64,000 nucleotides of DNA. Source: Acinetobacter sp. Ac_5812. GTDB taxonomy: Bacteria; Pseudomonadota; Gammaproteobacteria; Pseudomonadales; Moraxellaceae. Shown here in pieces: positions 1 through 9,817 of this stretch. Position 1 is the first letter of the stretch. Each line of letters opens with the position of its first letter. The notes below the pieces were generated by a model. That model searched no databases. It had not been told where the DNA came from and saw only the letters and a program-made list of their open reading frames with translations. Location: assembly GCF_013072695.1 (NCBI RefSeq), contig NZ_LXUK01000022.1, positions 431,084 through 495,083 on the forward strand, read 5' to 3'. Both the position numbers and the translations under genes were made by a program.

Positions 1-673
1 AAAAACGGCGACCCGGAATAATCAGGACCAAGCTGGTTAAAACGAATTGCAGATACCAACTATTTTGCATACCGATGGTTTGTTCAATCAGATGATGAAC
101 ACCTGGTATTAAATGAGAGCCCATTTCTAAAATAAACACAGGCAATGCTAAAACTGTCGCAATAATCAAGTCTCGCTTAAGCTCAGCTCTTTCTTGATCT
201 TTTTTCTCGAGTTGTTCGCTTTGGTCAGGAATGGATGCCTGAATTTCTTTGGCATCGTAACCTGCTTTATCAATCGCTGCGATTAAACTTCCCACACTTG
301 CATTACCTGTGACGGTTGCTCGTTCCGTCGCTAAATTGACGGATGCAGTTTTTACACCAGAAACAGCACTGAGAGCCTTTTCGACACGACTGACACAAGA
401 AGCGCAAGTCATGCCTTCAATCGATAATTCGATATTGCTTGCAGGGACGTCATAACCTGTCTGCTCAATCGCATGGATCAGTACTTGTCGATCAACAGGC
501 TTGGAAAGGGTAATATCTGCACGTTCTGTGGCTAAATTGACGGAAGCGGACTGTACGCCATCTACTTTCTTTAGTGCAGTTTCAACTCGACCCACACAAC
601 TGGCACAAGTCATGCCTTCTACTTGTAGGGTAACATTTAGGTCTTTAGATACTGTATTTATTTGAGTTCCCAT
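1..673 (-). CDS. copA: Copper-exporting P1B-type ATPase, N-terminal part (runs off the window)
   Basis: Inner-membrane ATP-driven Cu(I) efflux pump. Only about 224 N-terminal residues are present. Two heavy-metal-associated domains are visible, each with a GMTCASC metal-binding motif (residues about 20-26 and 87-93), followed by a charged linker and the first hydrophobic helices. Actuator, phosphorylation and CPC motifs lie outside the window. The ATG at 671-673 is preceded by a CueR-like promoter, which supports copper as the substrate. Two HMA domains fit CopA better than ZntA. The family call is firm; specificity is inferred. Confidence 0.9.
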   Translation of the reverse strand, partial: MGTQINTVSKDLNVTLQVEGMTCASCVGRVETALKKVDGVQSASVNLATERADITLSKPVDRQVLIHAIEQTGYDVPASNIELSIEGMTCASCVSRVEKALSAVSGVKTASVNLATERATVTGNASVGSLIAAIDKAGYDAKEIQASIPDQSEQLEKKDQERAELKRDLIIATVLALPVFILEMGSHLIPGVHHLIEQTIGMQNSWYLQFVLTSLVLIIPGRRF

Positions 674-707
674 AAGATATACCTATAGAGATGATCTGAT
701 TGCTTGC

Positions 708-738
708 AGCATAGACCTTAACATTATGGGAAGGTCAA
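708..738 (-). promoter_or_regulatory. CueR-type (MerR family) copper promoter of copA
   Basis: On the minus strand a TTGACC -35 (733-738) and a TATGCT -10 (708-713) are separated by 19 bp, the over-long spacer typical of MerR-activated promoters. The spacer region carries an inverted repeat GACCTT/AAGGTC (714-719 and 731-736), like known CueR operators. It sits 35 bp upstream of the copA start. No cueR gene is visible in the window. Confidence 0.75.
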
Positions 739-930
739 GCGGATTTATCAACTCTTAGGATTTTATTTATTCCAGTCATAAAAATTGTATTTTGAGCTGG
801 GTTAAAACTGCTTTTATTCATTTATATATTGTGAATTATTATTTTTTTATTGCTGTTACAGGAAAGGTGAGGGTGAAAGGATTGACCATTGCTTTTATTG
901 AGCTAAGGTCAATCCATAGCAAAGCTTAAG

Positions 931-1773
931 TTATTGCAGGAATTTAGTTTGCAGCGCAGTCGCTGTGGCAAATATTTTTTGATATCCCTGTGGCAGTATC
1001 CGTTGTAATAGATCTACAGCTTTGGCATCAGCACCAATCAATAGGCGACGTTTATTTTTGAGTATCGCTGTTAAAATTTGATTTGCCGCTTCATCGGCTG
1101 GTGTTCTCAATATTTTGTCAAAGGTCTGCTGACTTTTTACAGGGTCCATTCCTAGAATTTCGACACTGTTATTAATCCGCGCAGCTTTAGCAATATTGGT
1201 TCGAATTCCACCTGGATGTACACACGTCGCGCTTACACCTGAGTCTTGTATATCGAGTTCTTGCCGCAAAGACTCGGTAAAACCTCGAACTGCGAATTTA
1301 CTCGCATTATAAGCACTTTGAGTGGGCTGTGCTGTCAGTCCGAACATACTTGAGATATTAATGACATGTCCGTCGCCACTCTGTTTCAGATAGGGCAAAA
1401 ACTCTTTGGTCCCGTATACCACACCCCAAAAATTAATCCCAATCAACCATTCTAGATCTTCATAGCTGACACCTTCAGCGGTACTGCCGATGGCAACTCC
1501 TGCATTGTTAAAGATCAGATTGACTTGCTGATGCTGTTCCACCACGCTTTTAGCCCACTTTGCCATATCTTGGCGATTGGCGACATCAAGCACTTGTACT
1601 GTAACTTTGACTGGATATGACTTTAATAAAGTTTGGGTTTTGGCCAGACCAAACGCATTGACATCTGATAAAGCCAAATGACAGCCTTGTTTTGCCAAGG
1701 CAATTGCAAGTGCTTGACCAATCCCTGAACCTGCGCCTGTAATTGCTGCAACTTTGTTATTGAATGATTTCAT
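931..1773 (-). CDS. Short-chain dehydrogenase/reductase (SDR)
   Basis: A 280-residue classical SDR: NAD(P)-binding TGAGSGIG at residues 12-19, NNAG at 89-92, SS at 141-142, and the catalytic YNASK (Y155, K159). It probably oxidises or reduces an alcohol/ketone. Its start codon directly abuts the stop codon of the upstream Baeyer-Villiger monooxygenase, so the two are surely co-transcribed. That pairing suggests an alcohol-to-ketone-to-ester route for a hydrophobic substrate. The substrate cannot be read from sequence. Confidence 0.88.
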   Translation of the reverse strand: MKSFNNKVAAITGAGSGIGQALAIALAKQGCHLALSDVNAFGLAKTQTLLKSYPVKVTVQVLDVANRQDMAKWAKSVVEQHQQVNLIFNNAGVAIGSTAEGVSYEDLEWLIGINFWGVVYGTKEFLPYLKQSGDGHVINISSMFGLTAQPTQSAYNASKFAVRGFTESLRQELDIQDSGVSATCVHPGGIRTNIAKAARINNSVEILGMDPVKSQQTFDKILRTPADEAANQILTAILKNKRRLLIGADAKAVDLLQRILPQGYQKIFATATALQTKFLQ

Positions 1774-3306
1774 TTAAACCGCCATTTGTTTTTCTAAGGG
1801 TTGTACCTGAACAGCCATAGATGAAGACTTTGCGACCTGAGTATAATTTTCCAGATCAAAACGGCGAGTGCGCTGACGATATTCCAATGTGAAACCCGGC
1901 CAATTATTGGTATTTTTGCCTGTCGCGGTTTGATACCAACTGGTGCAGCCTTGAGACCACATGGTTGATTTCATGCGCTCCTGAATTTCTTGGTTGAACT
2001 GTGTTTGGATTTCAGTTTTTAAGTCTGCAAAACTTAAATTCTTTTGAATATGCGTTTGAATTGCATCCAAAATATAGTTCACCTGACTTTCAATCATATA
2101 TACGATTGAATTATGTCCAAGATTGGTATTTGGACCATACAGCATGAAGAAATTAGGGAAACCGCTCACTGTTAAGCCTAAATAAGCTTCTGCACCATCG
2201 CTCCATTGTTGTTTGAGTGTCTTGCCATTGAGTCCAGTAATTTGCATGGGCGCCATAAACTCTGTTGCTGCGAAACCTGTTCCATAAATAATGGCATCGA
2301 CTTCACGTTCTTTGCCATCTTTGTCGACAATACCAGTGGCTGTGACTTCCTGAATTGAGGTATTAATCACCTCTACATTTGGGCGAATCAGACTCCGATA
2401 CCAATGATTAGAAATCAGAATACGTTTACAGCCGATCGGGTAGTCAGGCATCAGACGATGGCGGAAATGAGGATCTTTGATTTCTTCGCGAATATGCCGC
2501 TGAAAAATATATTCCGCCAAAGGAATTTCATTCAAGGTTGCAGTAAAGCTCTTAAGGCGAATCTCGTTATAACTATATTGAAAGACGCGATCAAGGCTTT
2601 GCAGAATCGGTAGTTTTTGGAAAACTTTTCGTTCTAATTTTGAATAAATGCGGTCTGGTTTTGGAATGACATAAGGTGCAGAACGTTGATAGATATCTAA
2701 GTGGGCGACTTGCTTAGCGATTTCTGGCACAAACTGAATCGCACTGGCGCCCGTACCAATCACAGCCACACGTTTATTATTTAAATCATAGTCATGATCC
2801 CAGCGCGCTGAATGAAAGCTTTTGCCCTGAAAGGTGTCCAGTCCTTTAATTTTAGGATAGGCGGGTCGATTGAGTTGACCGACTGCTGCAATCAGAAATT
2901 CTGCCTCGAATTTTTCTCCTGTTAATGTTTGGATATGCCAAAGACCTTGTGTTGCATCAAAGTCCGCACTGGCAATTTCAGTATTAAACTGGATATGCGG
3001 ATAAAGCTGATATTTCTCAGTGCAATGTTTCAAATATTGATGAATTTCCTGTGATGAACCATAGCGGTTTTTCCAGCCAAGCTCCTGTTCAAAAGAAAAG
3101 GAGTAGAGGTGAGAAGGAACATCACAAGCAGCGCCAGGATAAGTATTGTCACGCCAGACACCCCCAACTTCATTGGCTTTTTCAAATAAGGTAAATTTTT
3201 CAAATCCAGCACGTTTAAGTTGAATCGCCAAGCCTAAACCACCAAAACCTGTTCCGATAATGGCGATACGAATATTTTTATTTGAAGATAATTGTTGTTT
3301 GAACAT
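1774..3306 (-). CDS. Flavin-containing Baeyer-Villiger-type monooxygenase
   Basis: A 510-residue FAD/NADPH monooxygenase inserting oxygen next to a ketone or oxidising a related substrate. It has an N-terminal FAD-binding GTGFGG (18-23), the BVMO fingerprint FxGxxxHxxxW at residues 159-169, and a second Rossmann motif GTGASA (184-189). It is the first gene of a two-gene operon with the SDR and is divergent from an AraC-type regulator. Length is normal for type I BVMOs. The fingerprint separates it from AlmA-type long-chain alkane monooxygenases as I remember them. Confidence 0.88.
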   Translation of the reverse strand: MFKQQLSSNKNIRIAIIGTGFGGLGLAIQLKRAGFEKFTLFEKANEVGGVWRDNTYPGAACDVPSHLYSFSFEQELGWKNRYGSSQEIHQYLKHCTEKYQLYPHIQFNTEIASADFDATQGLWHIQTLTGEKFEAEFLIAAVGQLNRPAYPKIKGLDTFQGKSFHSARWDHDYDLNNKRVAVIGTGASAIQFVPEIAKQVAHLDIYQRSAPYVIPKPDRIYSKLERKVFQKLPILQSLDRVFQYSYNEIRLKSFTATLNEIPLAEYIFQRHIREEIKDPHFRHRLMPDYPIGCKRILISNHWYRSLIRPNVEVINTSIQEVTATGIVDKDGKEREVDAIIYGTGFAATEFMAPMQITGLNGKTLKQQWSDGAEAYLGLTVSGFPNFFMLYGPNTNLGHNSIVYMIESQVNYILDAIQTHIQKNLSFADLKTEIQTQFNQEIQERMKSTMWSQGCTSWYQTATGKNTNNWPGFTLEYRQRTRRFDLENYTQVAKSSSMAVQVQPLEKQMAV

Positions 3307-3421
3307 AACTGACTCGAGTAAAAAACATTATGTATAGCTTGCAGAATAATCGTTTCATGCATTGATTTAGAGGATGGATGAGGACAAAATATTGTGATTA
3401 GCGGACATTGAGAAAATATAC

Positions 3422-4447
3422 TTGAAGTACTTATGGACATATGAACGTAGTATCCATAGTGTTCGCCTCATGGCAGATTTTGCGGCTGAACTAGGTGTGA
3501 GTCATGCACAGATCCTCAAGGGAACAGGACTGGAGCAGCAACAGTTGCTTGATCCAAATATGTTGGTGACTGGGCAGCAGGAATTACAGCTGATATGTAA
3601 TCTAGTTGAAAAATTTAGCCAGAGACCTTTGCTTGGCTTGGAGGTTGGTCAACGTTATCACTTTACCACCTTTGGTTCTTTAGGTTTAGGCTTGATCAGC
3701 AGTGCCAATATTCGTGAAGCGTTGAACTTTGCTTTGGCTTATTTTCCTTTATCCTTTGCCTTTAGTCAGTTTGTAGTATCAGAACCGCCTGAGAACCGTA
3801 CTATCCAAATCGAAATTGTGGTTGATGATGGGATTCCGACAGCTTTATGGCAATTTATTATTCAGCGAGACCTTGCTGCGCTGATTACAGTTCAACAAGA
3901 TTTGATTCGGGAAAATCTCTGCCAAAGAGTCGTCTTTGCTTTTCAGCCTCATGGAGAAATGCAGTCTTATCGAGAGTTATTGGGAATTACACCCGAATTT
4001 AATGGATCGAAAAGCTTTGTTGTATTAGATGCAGAAAAAATAGACCAGAAGCTCAGTATGGCAAATGAGTTGATGCTACATTCAGCAGAACAGCAATGCA
4101 GAGAAATACTGGACAAGCGGCAATCTCAAAAAAAATATACCGACCAAGTTGAGCAGATCTTGATGAATAGCAGAGGGGAAATTCCTTCGATGGAAGAGGT
4201 TGCAGATGGTTTATGTCTAAACTCTCGAACTTTACGCCGTTATTTAGCACAAGAACAAACAACTTTTATTAAAATCAGGGAAGAAGTCAGAAAAATTCTG
4301 GCAGATTCATATTTGTCTTCAACTCAAACCTCAATTGAACAAATTTCTGAATGGTTAGGCTATGCCGAACCTGCCAGTTTTATTCATGCTTATAAACGCT
4401 GGTATGGCAAAACACCACATGCCACCCGATTAAAAAATAATGTGTAG
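3422..4447 (+). CDS. AraC-family transcriptional regulator (arabinose-binding-like N-terminal domain)
   Basis: A 341-residue regulator with an N-terminal ligand domain of the OruR/ArgR-like type and a C-terminal AraC double helix-turn-helix (about residues 240-335, ending in a typical SF..A.KRW.G.TP motif). The reading starts at TTG 3422; the first in-frame ATG (3470) would remove conserved N-terminal residues (SVRLMADF), so TTG is preferred. It is divergent from the monooxygenase/SDR operon, which it probably controls. A paralogue lies at 49062. Confidence 0.85.
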   Translation: MKYLWTYERSIHSVRLMADFAAELGVSHAQILKGTGLEQQQLLDPNMLVTGQQELQLICNLVEKFSQRPLLGLEVGQRYHFTTFGSLGLGLISSANIREALNFALAYFPLSFAFSQFVVSEPPENRTIQIEIVVDDGIPTALWQFIIQRDLAALITVQQDLIRENLCQRVVFAFQPHGEMQSYRELLGITPEFNGSKSFVVLDAEKIDQKLSMANELMLHSAEQQCREILDKRQSQKKYTDQVEQILMNSRGEIPSMEEVADGLCLNSRTLRRYLAQEQTTFIKIREEVRKILADSYLSSTQTSIEQISEWLGYAEPASFIHAYKRWYGKTPHATRLKNNV

Positions 4448-4490
4448 AAAATAATGGCGCAGTGACATATAAAAGATAAAGGAAGCTGAA

Positions 4491-4550
4491 ATGAACGACA
4501 AGGAATCTCTGTTCACCCTCATTCTAATCAGGAGCGGTGTCTTAAGATAA
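4491..4550 (+). CDS. Possible 19-residue leader peptide upstream of the LuxR gene
   Basis: A short ORF with a good Shine-Dalgarno sequence (AAAGGAAG at about 4479-4486) and an ATG at 4491 encodes MNDKESLFTLILIRSGVLR. It stops 14 bases before the LuxR-family start codon at 4565. Spacing and ribosome binding site suggest it could be translated and couple to the regulator. It is too short for a homology judgement and may be chance. Confidence 0.3.
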   Translation: MNDKESLFTLILIRSGVLR

Positions 4551-4564
4551 AAAGGTAGCAGGCT

Positions 4565-5278
4565 ATGCTTTTGGAATATGATTTAAGCTCATCCGAGTTT
4601 GGTCTTCTTTCTGAAATACTTTGGAAATTAGGTTCAGGCAAAGGACAGCAAAGCTTACGCGAAACAGTGCTTGTCGATATCGCAACTTTATTGAGAGCGG
4701 ATTTTGCCGCTTCTTATATTTGGGATGCAAAACAGCATGTATCTAAACAGGCCATCATGTGGCAAATTGATCCTAAAGCAATTCTAGAGTATGAGCGAAT
4801 TTGGCAACATCATGACCCGATTACGTCTCAGTTGCGGGAACGGCAACAAGCCACTTTCGTTAATGAAATCATTTCGCTATCAGAACTAAAAAGAACGGAT
4901 TATTACAATGAATTTCTACGCCCTTATGGCTTGTATCATGGGCTAAATATTTACTTTGTTCGGGATGGGATAGATCTAGGTGATTTACGTATCTGGCGTG
5001 CTCAAGATTCACTGATGTTTAGTGAGCGAGAGAAAAGAATCTTAAATCTACTTGAACCTTATATGACCCGAGCCTTACCGATGGATTTATCGACTCAGTA
5101 CGATTTAACCCAACGGGAGCAAGAAGTGGTCATGTTAGTCTGTAAAGGGTTGAGTGATAAACATGTTGCCAATTTGCTCGATATTGGTTTCACCACGGTC
5201 AGGACGCATCTCAAAAATGCCATGAAAAAAATAGGCTGTCATAATCGTACAGAAATGGCCTCACTGATACATTCTTGA
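4565..5278 (+). CDS. LuxR-family transcriptional regulator
   Basis: A 237-residue protein with a GAF/PAS-like N-terminal sensory region (about 1-165) and a LuxR-type C-terminal HTH (about 172-235: LTQREQEVV, then GLSDKHVANLL and TVRTHLKNAMKKIG). No luxI-like synthase is nearby and no receiver domain is present, so it is an orphan regulator. It precedes the amidase by 85 bp and may control it. The ATG at 4565 has AAAGG upstream. Confidence 0.82.
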   Translation: MLLEYDLSSSEFGLLSEILWKLGSGKGQQSLRETVLVDIATLLRADFAASYIWDAKQHVSKQAIMWQIDPKAILEYERIWQHHDPITSQLRERQQATFVNEIISLSELKRTDYYNEFLRPYGLYHGLNIYFVRDGIDLGDLRIWRAQDSLMFSEREKRILNLLEPYMTRALPMDLSTQYDLTQREQEVVMLVCKGLSDKHVANLLDIGFTTVRTHLKNAMKKIGCHNRTEMASLIHS

Positions 5279-5363
5279 TGATCTCCTCAATTTTGAGGAT
5301 ATTCAATGCACTTAAAACGGTACAAATTATAAAAATAATTACTTAAATGGATTTTAAGTCAAA

Positions 5364-6827
5364 ATGTTAAATATGAATGAAAAATTAGATCAGGACCAAG
5401 AATTTCAACTTGATAGAGCCACAATCAGCGAGATTACAGCTTTGGTTCGTGATCGAAAAGTTTCTTGTGAAGAATTGGTATGCCGCTATTTTGAAAAGAT
5501 TGAAGCACAACAATCTTTAAATGCATTTATTAGCCTTGATAAAAATGCAGCAATTCAACAAGCACAATTCTGGGATCAATCCATCCGTACAGGAGCCGCT
5601 TGTCCTGACTTAATTGGTGTGATGATTGCCGTTAAAGATAATATTCATGTTGCAGGTTTTCCCAATAGTGCTGGCACACCTGCATTAGCGCAGTTTAGAC
5701 CCAAAACAACGGCTCCTGTCATTCAAGCATTAATTGATCAAGGAGCCATTATTGTTGGAAAAGCCAATATGCATGAATTGGCTTTTGGCGTCACAGGCTA
5801 TAACACAGCCATGCATATTAACGGGGTTGTTGGTACTCGCAATGCGGTGAATCCTTTACATATTGCGGGTGGTTCTTCTTCTGGAAGTGCCGTTGCGGTT
5901 GCCGCAGGAATGGTTCCGATTGCAATCGGAACGGATACGGGAGCTTCGGTTAGATTACCGAGCGCTTTGAATGGGTGTATTGGTTTTCGTCCAACGCTAG
6001 GACGATATGCGCAAAAAGATATTACGCCAATTTCTCATACCCGTGACACCGCTGGACCTATGACGCATTGTATGGCTGATATTATTGTGATTGATCAGTT
6101 AATTGCACCGTCAGCTCAACCATTTTCATTGCCAAAACAGCCGATTAGACTTGGAATCAATGCTTATTTTTGGGAAAGTTTAGATGACGATGTTCATGAA
6201 CAAGCGCATAAGGCACTACAACTGTTAAAAACAGCAGGTATCGAAATTATTCCTGTCGATCTGCCGGATTTAGCGCAGATAAATCAACGTATTTCATTTC
6301 CTGTGGTGATTTACGAAGGCAAATATGATTTGATCCAATATTTAGAAAATAATGAGATTGGAGTGACTCTAGACGCTGTGGTTGATCAGATCTCCAGTCC
6401 AGATGTGCAGCAGATTTTTAAGCAAAATATTCTGCCTGAGTTGATTATTGATTCGACTGGGCAACTGGTGTCCGTTGATGCTTTATATCAGGAAGCAATT
6501 ACAGAAGCTCGACCACAATTACTTTCACTCTATGAAAAAGCCTTCAGAGAGCATCAACTTAATGCATTAATATTTCCAACGTCTCCAATTGTTGCGCCGT
6601 TGGTGAGTGAGCAGGTAAGCTCAATTGAAAACTTTCAAACCCTGATTCGTAATACTGATCCTGGGAGTAATATTGGGCTACCAGGGCTGAGTTTACCGAT
6701 TGGTCGCGGAGCGAAGTCAAAACTACCGATTGGATTAGAGATCGATGGTTTACCGAATACGGATCAGGAAATATTGGCGATTGGGCAAGTCTTGGAACAG
6801 ATTTTTAGGGCTTTGAATCATCACTAA
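5364..6827 (+). CDS. Amidase-signature family hydrolase
   Basis: A 487-residue amidase (indoleacetamide/mandelamide hydrolase-like) cleaving a carboxamide to acid plus ammonia in the cytoplasm. The Ser-cisSer-Lys triad elements are visible: K91 (AVKDN), the GGSSSGS loop (169-175) and the nucleophile S195 in GTDTGAS. No signal peptide is seen. A second ATG at 5373 is an equally good start. Glutamyl-tRNA amidotransferase subunit A is unlikely because no gatB or gatC is nearby. Confidence 0.87.
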   Translation: MLNMNEKLDQDQEFQLDRATISEITALVRDRKVSCEELVCRYFEKIEAQQSLNAFISLDKNAAIQQAQFWDQSIRTGAACPDLIGVMIAVKDNIHVAGFPNSAGTPALAQFRPKTTAPVIQALIDQGAIIVGKANMHELAFGVTGYNTAMHINGVVGTRNAVNPLHIAGGSSSGSAVAVAAGMVPIAIGTDTGASVRLPSALNGCIGFRPTLGRYAQKDITPISHTRDTAGPMTHCMADIIVIDQLIAPSAQPFSLPKQPIRLGINAYFWESLDDDVHEQAHKALQLLKTAGIEIIPVDLPDLAQINQRISFPVVIYEGKYDLIQYLENNEIGVTLDAVVDQISSPDVQQIFKQNILPELIIDSTGQLVSVDALYQEAITEARPQLLSLYEKAFREHQLNALIFPTSPIVAPLVSEQVSSIENFQTLIRNTDPGSNIGLPGLSLPIGRGAKSKLPIGLEIDGLPNTDQEILAIGQVLEQIFRALNHH

Positions 6828-6844
6828 AATAACTCTGATTACCA

Positions 6845-6878
6845 CTTAAAGCCTGTCTCATTGAGGAAAGGCTTTAAG
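6845..6878. terminator. Hairpin after the amidase gene
   Basis: A 10-bp perfect stem (CTTAAAGCCT with AGGCTTTAAG) and a 14-base loop, 18 bp after the amidase stop. It lacks a U-tract, so termination is only a possibility. Confidence 0.35.
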
Positions 6879-7005
6879 CAAATAGATCTAAGCAGCCATC
6901 TGATTTTGATTAAGCAATATGAAAAGATACAAATCGAAATGGCAAATACTGATTTGCAAATCTAGTATTAAGCTTACTTTATAAAAATCGGTTTAAGTTT
7001 ATTTT

Positions 7006-8036
7006 ATGTTTTTAAAGAAATTTTTAAGTATTTGTGTTTTAAGTAGCATGTTTGCAATCAGTGGCTGTCAAAAAAACGATCAACAGGCCAAAGAAAAAGT
7101 TGAAGATATAACTCAATCGGGTCTTAAGCTGGATGCGACACAGATGATGATGCATTTGCAAGCTTTTGAACAAATTGCTAAGCATCATGGCGGTAATCGT
7201 GCTGTCGGTACGCAAGGTGGTTTGGCAAGTGCAGACTATATTTTAAATCAAGCCAAGCAAGCAGGTTTTAGTACAGAGGTTCAGACTTTTGAAAATCGGG
7301 AAAAGACCAAAGGCCAAAATATTATCGTGAAGATTTCTGGGGAGTCAAAACAAAACGTGATTTTGTTAGGTGCGCATTATGATTCAGTCAAAATGGGGCC
7401 TGGCATCAATGACAATGCTTCTGGTGTGGCCTTATTACTTGATTTAATGACACAGCTATCGACCAAAAAAATAAAGCCGAAAAACACCATTTATTTGGCA
7501 TTCTGGGATTCAGAAGAGGTGGGGATTGCGGGTTCTCAAGCTTATGTGGAGAAGCTGACTGCTGAACAATTAGAGTCAATTAAAGCTTATATCAATCTTG
7601 ATATGATCGGCACTAAAGACCCCGAAATCCTGATTGCAGATGGTGATAAATCATCTGTGGATGAGATGGAAAAATGTTAAAAGAGCGTGGCATGCAGGAA
7701 CAGGACTATAAGCCATTACTCGATGGTTTGCGTAGCCTTCCGAGCCATGCCGGAGATTTAGCATTAGAAAAAACGCTCAAGGAATTTTTTAAAGCAAAAA
7801 ATCTAAAAATTAAAGAAGATGTCTCGACCTTAACGGCCAGTGATACCGCTCCATTCTTGGGTAAAGTTCCAGTGACCGCTGTCATCTTGTTTAATGAACA
7901 AATGAAAGGGGATGAACTTGAGTTCGCGCCGTGCTATCACAAAGCGTGTGATACGATTGAGCAGGTTGATCCAAAGTCAATGCAATTGGCAGGTGATGCA
8001 GTCACTCATTTATTAACCGTTCTAGATAAACAATAA
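7006..8036 (+). pseudogene. M28-family zinc aminopeptidase lipoprotein, interrupted by a frameshift
   Basis: Two ORFs (7006-7680 and 7674-8036) form one M28 peptidase. The first has a lipoprotein signal (ISGC, Cys21) and zinc ligands H124, D136, E170/E171 and D199. The second, in the -1 frame, holds the last conserved His (CYHKACD). The break is in a run of five A at about 7670-7674; one extra A would restore the frame. Both parts look conserved, so it is either a recent mutation, a sequencing error in the homopolymer, or an ATG restart (ATG 7674 overlaps the first stop). Confidence 0.8.
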
Positions 8037-8094
8037 GATTGAATGGAGTGATCTTATATATTTGATGAATCAATTGTACTGTTAAGCCTGTGTA

Positions 8095-8116
8095 GAAATA
8101 ACAAAATTGTCATTTT
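8095..8116 (+). promoter_or_regulatory. CusR/CopR-like operator upstream of the small exported peptide
   Basis: The palindromic core ACAAAATTGT (8101-8110) with right arm CATTTT resembles the CusR box (AAATGACAANNTTGTCATTT). The same core recurs upstream of the response regulator gene at 10558-10567. This suggests that the system controls both itself and the small peptide gene. Confidence 0.55.
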
Positions 8117-8184
8117 CAGGTCATGCTACTGTTGGGAAACCTGTTCTATCTTATAGGTAGTTAAGAGAGAAAAGGTAAGTCGAC

Positions 8185-8334
8185 ATGAAAGCATTAGTTA
8201 AACTCATCCTTATCGTATCATTTGCATCAACAGCGAGCCTGAGCTACGCAGATGGCGGATTAATGTTCCTTGAGAAAAACAAGGAGCGTAATACTGTTGT
8301 ACAAGGCAATGATGGTCAGGCTCCATCAAAGTAA
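8185..8334 (+). CDS. Small exported peptide, 49 residues, unknown function
   Basis: The ORF starts at ATG 8185 (AAAGG about 10 bases upstream) and encodes a signal peptide (K near the start, hydrophobic core LVKLILIVSFAS, SYA/D cleavage site) followed by about 26 mature residues without Cys. It lies between a CusR-like box and a convergent sensor kinase gene, so a periplasmic role in metal stress is plausible. I do not recognise a family. Confidence 0.55.
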   Translation: MKALVKLILIVSFASTASLSYADGGLMFLEKNKERNTVVQGNDGQAPSK

Positions 8335-8437
8335 TGCAGGATTTCAAGAACGGGATCATAAAACTTAGGGCTGAGTTTTATGATCTTTTACTGTATGTGT
8401 GCCCATTAAATGAAAAGTTTTTAACCTCTTTTCCAAT

Positions 8438-9817
8438 TTATTTGCTGAAAATAATCCGAAAGACGATGTTTTCACCTTCAATAAATACATCAATTTTAGC
8501 ATTGTGGATTTCTACAATTGATTTGGTAATCGCCAGTCCTAAACCTGTGCCATCTTCTGCTTTATGCCTAGATGAATCCAAGCGATAGAAGCGATCAAAA
8601 AAACGCGAAAGCTGCAAAGCTGTGAGGGTCTGCATTTCATCGGGAACTTTATTTTTAATCAAGATCACTGAGTTTTGAGTATCTTCGCTTAACTGAATCT
8701 GTAAAACAGAATCAGCTTCACCATATTTAATGGCATTGGAAATCAAATTATTAAAGGCCCTACGAATCATGGCTGGTTCTGCTTCAATATGTGCCTGACC
8801 TGTTTGCTCCAAAACGATATTCTTATCGGCAGCAAATGCTTCAAAGTATTCAAACAGGACTTTCATTTCTTGTACTAGATCAATGCTCTTTTTACTTTTC
8901 AAGGCCAAATTGTGATCCGATTTTGCCAGAAACAGCATATCTGAAATCATTTTTGCTAAATGTTCATATTCCTCCAGATTGGAAAAGAGTACATCTTGAT
9001 ATTGCTCAAGCGTTCTTGGCTTGGTTAAGGAAACCTGAGTTTGCATCATCAGGTTATTGATCGGTGTTCTGATTTCATGTGCCAAGTCACTTGAAAAAGC
9101 AGAAAGTTTATCGACCGAAATTTCTAAGCGATCCAACATGTCGTTGAATGCTGTGGCCAATGGCGCAAGTTCAATCGGGATATTTTTTAGATCCAGACGA
9201 TTTGATAAATTATTGGCAGATATATTTTCTGATAGTCGTGCCATATTTCGAATAGGACCCAGACCTTGCCATGTTGCTAACCAGCCTAAAAACATTAACC
9301 CGATGACACCTAAAATGCCAACCATGAAAAGCTGTTGTTTAAATGAATGTAGGAAGTAGAAATTATCTGTAACTTCTATCGCAGCGATAATTTGCATGTT
9401 TTGATTGGCATTGTTGTAGTCAATGCTCTTATTCACAATGACGCCTTGATAGCTTTGATTGTTATTTTTCCAATTGACCCAACCGGCTTTTTTATTTTGG
9501 ACAAATTGACTTAAATCAGTATCTACGTTTTTTTTATGATAGAGCATTTGCCCGTTGGCAAGCTTGATTTGAATCACCAGATTGTCATGGCCGATCAGTG
9601 CTTCATCTAGACTGTTTTTAAAATTGGCTGGTTTTTGCAGCATCAGATTTTCAATCAGTTGAATTTTTCCCTCTAGCTCTTTCTGATTTTGCTGATAAAA
9701 ATAATTAACCACGTGTTGATTGACGAAGATCCCCATAATAACCAAGATCAAAATGGTGAATAGGGTTGAAATAAAACTGATTCTAAAACCAATCGAACGA
9801 AATAATTTATTATTCAT
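8438..9817 (-). CDS. Heavy-metal-type sensor histidine kinase (CusS-like)
   Basis: A 459-residue inner-membrane kinase: TM helix about 10-33, periplasmic sensor about 34-160, second TM about 161-182, HAMP, then HisKA with phospho-acceptor H247 in [14 protein letters not shown], and an HATPase domain with GTGLGLAI. The [10 protein letters not shown] signature fits the CusS/CopS/IrlS group that senses periplasmic Cu/Ag or Zn/Cd. Its start overlaps the response regulator stop by 8 bp, indicating one operon. Copper is inferred from the boxes and neighbouring genes. Confidence 0.88.
   Translation of the reverse strand: MNNKLFRSIGFRISFISTLFTILILVIMGIFVNQHVVNYFYQQNQKELEGKIQLIENLMLQKPANFKNSLDEALIGHDNLVIQIKLANGQMLYHKKNVDTDLSQFVQNKKAGWVNWKNNNQSYQGVIVNKSIDYNNANQNMQIIAAIEVTDNFYFLHSFKQQLFMVGILGVIGLMFLGWLATWQGLGPIRNMARLSENISANNLSNRLDLKNIPIELAPLATAFNDMLDRLEISVDKLSAFSSDLAHEIRTPINNLMMQTQVSLTKPRTLEQYQDVLFSNLEEYEHLAKMISDMLFLAKSDHNLALKSKKSIDLVQEMKVLFEYFEAFAADKNIVLEQTGQAHIEAEPAMIRRAFNNLISNAIKYGEADSVLQIQLSEDTQNSVILIKNKVPDEMQTLTALQLSRFFDRFYRLDSSRHKAEDGTGLGLAITKSIVEIHNAKIDVFIEGENIVFRIIFSK

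Noticed and set aside
4565..5278. Quorum-sensing LuxR receptor
   Set aside because: No autoinducer synthase is adjacent and I cannot identify the conserved acyl-homoserine-lactone pocket residues; kept as an orphan LuxR-type regulator.
7670..7680. Programmed -1 frameshift in the M28 peptidase
   Set aside because: The frame and run of five A do not form a canonical X-XXY-YYZ slippery heptamer and no downstream stem is obvious; a simple one-base deletion explains it better.
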